A stretch of DNA of 41,160 nucleotides from Methylobacterium sp. E-065 (GTDB taxonomy: Bacteria > Pseudomonadota > Alphaproteobacteria > Rhizobiales > Beijerinckiaceae). Of this stretch, positions 39,598 to 41,160 are shown in pieces. Both the position numbers and the translations under genes were made by a program. Numbering within the stretch: position 1 is the first letter of the stretch; each line of letters begins with the position of its first letter. The stretch is from positions 1 to 41,160 of the forward strand of contig NZ_JAKSYD010000300.1 in the NCBI RefSeq assembly GCF_022829605.1, read 5' to 3'. The notes under the pieces are model-generated. The model ran no database searches and was not told the origin of the DNA. It saw only the letters and a list, made by a program, of their open reading frames with translations.

Positions 39598-40802
39598 GTG
39601 CTGGGTAAGCTGACGGCCCTTGGTGGTACCAAGCTCAAGACCCTTGGCATGTACGGGGATGGAGGTTGCCTGTGGCTTCAAATTAACGGCAACGGTGCCG
39701 AGAGTTGGATCTTCCGGTTCATGCCAACCGGTAAATCGCGTGAGGTGGGCCTGGCTCGACTGGCACGTTCTCGTTGGCCGAAGCATGTGACAAAGCTCTG
39801 ACGTGCCGCAAGCTCTGCCACGAGGGAATCGACCCGATCGAAACTCGCCGTCAGCAGCGCCAAGCGGCGGCCCTCGAATCAGCGCGTGCCATGACCTTTC
39901 GGCAATGCGCCTCAGCCTACATCGAATCACACAAGGCGGGTTGGCGAAACAAGAAACACGGCGCTCAATGGCTCGCCACCCTCGAAGCTTACGTGCATCC
40001 CATCTTCGGTGATTTGTCGGTTCAGGCGATCGACACCGGTCTCGTGATTAAGGCGATCGAGCCGATCTGGGCCACGAAGCCAGAAACCGCCGTCCGCGTG
40101 CGTGGTCGAATTGAGTCGATCCTCGATTGAGCAAAGGCCCGGGGTTTCCGAGCTGGTGAAAACCCGGCGCGTTGGCGAGGGCATCTTCAGAACCTCCTGC
40201 CCCGCAAAACCAAAATTCAGCGCGTCACCCGCCACCCTGCCCTCCCCTTCGCTGAGGTGCCGGACTTCCTGCGACGCGTTGCCGAGCAACCGGGCATCGC
40301 AGCACGACTCCTGATGTTCACGGTCCTAACCGCTGCGCGCACCGGCGAGGCACTCGGCGCCCGATGGTGCGAGTTCGACCTAGCGGCCGGAACCTGGACT
40401 GTGCCGGCCGAACGGATGAAGGGCGGTGTTGAGCATCGAGTGCCTCTCTCTGCCGCCACGCAAGCGATCCTCGCTGAAATGGCCGTGGTGCGTACCAGCG
40501 AATTCGTCTTTCCTGGCGGCCGGTATGATCGTCCACTAAGCAATATGGCGATGTTGGTGCTGTTGCGGCGCATGGACCGTGGTGACTTGACCGTTCACGG
40601 CTTTCGATCCTCATTTCGAGATTGGGCTAGCGAAACCACGCACTACCCATCCGAAGTCGTAGAGATGGCGCTGGCGCATGTCGTTGAATCGAAGGTTGAA
40701 CGGGCTTATAGACGGGGTGACTTGTTCAAGAAGCGACGTAAATTGATGGGCGATTGGGCTAGTTTTTGTGAATTTTTATCAAAAAATAGTTTGAGTTTTT
40801 AA
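39598..40802 (+). pseudogene. Tyrosine-type integrase, broken
   Basis: The GTG at 39598 opens LGKLTALGGTKLKTLGMYGDGG, an arm-type DNA-binding domain (DUF4102) of phage-like integrases, to about 39755. The frame then shifts by one base near 39760; GTFSLAEACDKALTCRK continues in the new frame. A second lesion is the TGA at 40128-40130, where relatives have Trp; the frame is otherwise open (AKARGFRAGENPARWRGHL). The catalytic domain follows: TAARTGEALGARW (Arg), TVHGFRSSFRDWASE (His-x-x-Arg), ALAHV (His) and RAYRRGD (Tyr). The protein would have about 400 residues when whole. All catalytic residues remain, so it decayed recently. Confidence 0.88.
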
Positions 40803-40811
40803 AAGCAGAAT

Positions 40812-40821
40812 TTTGTCAATT
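40812..40821. repeat. Right 10-bp direct repeat (TTTGTCAATT)
   Basis: The partner of 39480-39489. It sits 10 bases after the integrase stop, at the end of an A+T-rich stretch (40760-40820). Confidence 0.6.
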
Positions 40822-41033
40822 CGGTGCTTGCCTTAGTTTTTGTTCGGCAGCACGCCAATTCATACCGACGAAGCGCCGCACCTAACCCAAGGCGCGGCCA
40901 TTCGCACGATATGGATCCAGGCTATGTTCAACGACACGGTCCCGACCTTTCGGTTAAACCGACCTCGGCCCCCCTCCCCTTCAGCACTGCCGCTGCGACG
41001 CACCGAGCCGGCGAAGGCGCCTAGTGCACTGAC
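40822..41033. other. Region between integrase scar and IS element
   Basis: About 210 bases with no recognised gene. No remnant of SulP membrane helices is seen on either strand, so the missing N-terminal part of the STAS/cNMP gene was deleted or moved away, not merely split. Confidence 0.4.
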
Positions 41034-41159
41034 TCAGACGGATGGTTCAGGGGATCGGCTGACGGCGGCTAGGATGTCGGTGGCGGGTTTGGTCCAGACG
41101 AAAGGTCTGGCGCGCCGGTTGTGCTCGGCGATGTAGCGTTTGATCGCCGCCTGAAGGTC
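41034..41159 (-). mobile_element. IS630-type transposase, C-terminal end (partial)
   Basis: The end of a reading frame on the minus strand, cut by the window edge: DLQAAIKRYIAEHNRRARPF then VWTKPATDILAAVSRS before the stop at 41034-41036. The RPFVWTK and AEHN motifs mark the C-terminus of IS630-family DDE transposases. The bases after the stop (CTAGTGCACTGACTC, about 41021-41035) may be the end of the element. Confidence 0.75.
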
Positions 41160-41160
41160 G

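Noticed and set aside
40128..40130. In-frame TGA in the integrase as a selenocysteine codon
   Set aside because: Relatives have Trp there and a second frameshift exists in the same gene; simple decay explains both.

Overview
The window is about 41 kb of very GC-rich DNA from an alphaproteobacterium, most likely Methylobacterium/Methylorubrum or a close Rhizobiales relative. This is inferred from codon use, protein content (a NepR-like anti-sigma factor, an EcfG-type sigma factor, DUF3307 and DUF1640 proteins, a lar cluster, MotA/MotB) and families of palindromic intergenic repeats. No rRNA or tRNA gene was seen.

Left arm (1-5329). A long gene-free stretch (1-1855) holds hairpin repeats and a 14-bp tandem repeat. 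Two small exported or membrane proteins follow. Next comes a plasmid-type replication module on the minus strand: repA (RepA_C family), a downstream gene with a HARE-HTH-like domain, a cluster of GGAAY/RTTCC half-sites between them, and, upstream of repA, an array of 17-bp iterons with two DnaA-box-like sites and an A+T-richer segment. The next genes look chromosomal (RlmB-like methyltransferase, katG, motAB), so this is either a chromid or plasmid origin or an origin captured by a chromosome.

Middle-left (5330-19870). Mostly metabolic and housekeeping genes: RlmB-like rRNA methyltransferase, a polysaccharide-deacetylase-like amidohydrolase, an ArgE-type M20 deacetylase, an alpha/beta hydrolase, a beta-carbonic anhydrase fused in frame to an upstream secreted reading frame, KatG, an unknown 'SLGDNCEFG' protein, a DUF1640 coiled-coil protein, a GAF/HisKA_2 sensor kinase, a DNA glycosylase and a metallophosphoesterase.

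Stress-signalling block (19907-23288). A small NepR-like gene converges on an ECF/EcfG-type sigma factor gene whose own N-terminus appears to carry a second NepR-like helix pair. A YihY/BrkB membrane protein is divergent from the sigma gene.

Nickel-pincer block (23663-30832). A Crp/Fnr regulator is followed by larC-larE-larB, overlapping by a few bases (pyridinium nickel-pincer cofactor synthesis), but no larA is seen. A Tat-exported aldo/keto reductase follows, and a convergent orphan molybdopterin-binding aldehyde-oxidoreductase large subunit lies beyond a strong terminator.

Right arm (30952-41160). BrnT/BrnA toxin-antitoxin, a PepSY protein, a short-chain dehydrogenase, an SGNH hydrolase, a GNAT-like protein, a DUF3307 membrane protein and the motA-motB stator operon. 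The end is a mobile-element scar: a SulP-type C-terminal fragment (STAS + cNMP domains, no membrane part) abuts a tyrosine-integrase pseudogene with one frameshift and one stop, a 10-bp direct repeat lies at both edges, and the window ends inside an IS630-type transposase.

Three repeat families run through the intergenic DNA: six CCAAAGG(G/A)C hairpin composites, four copies of a 31-bp element (one inside larB), and large nested palindromes.
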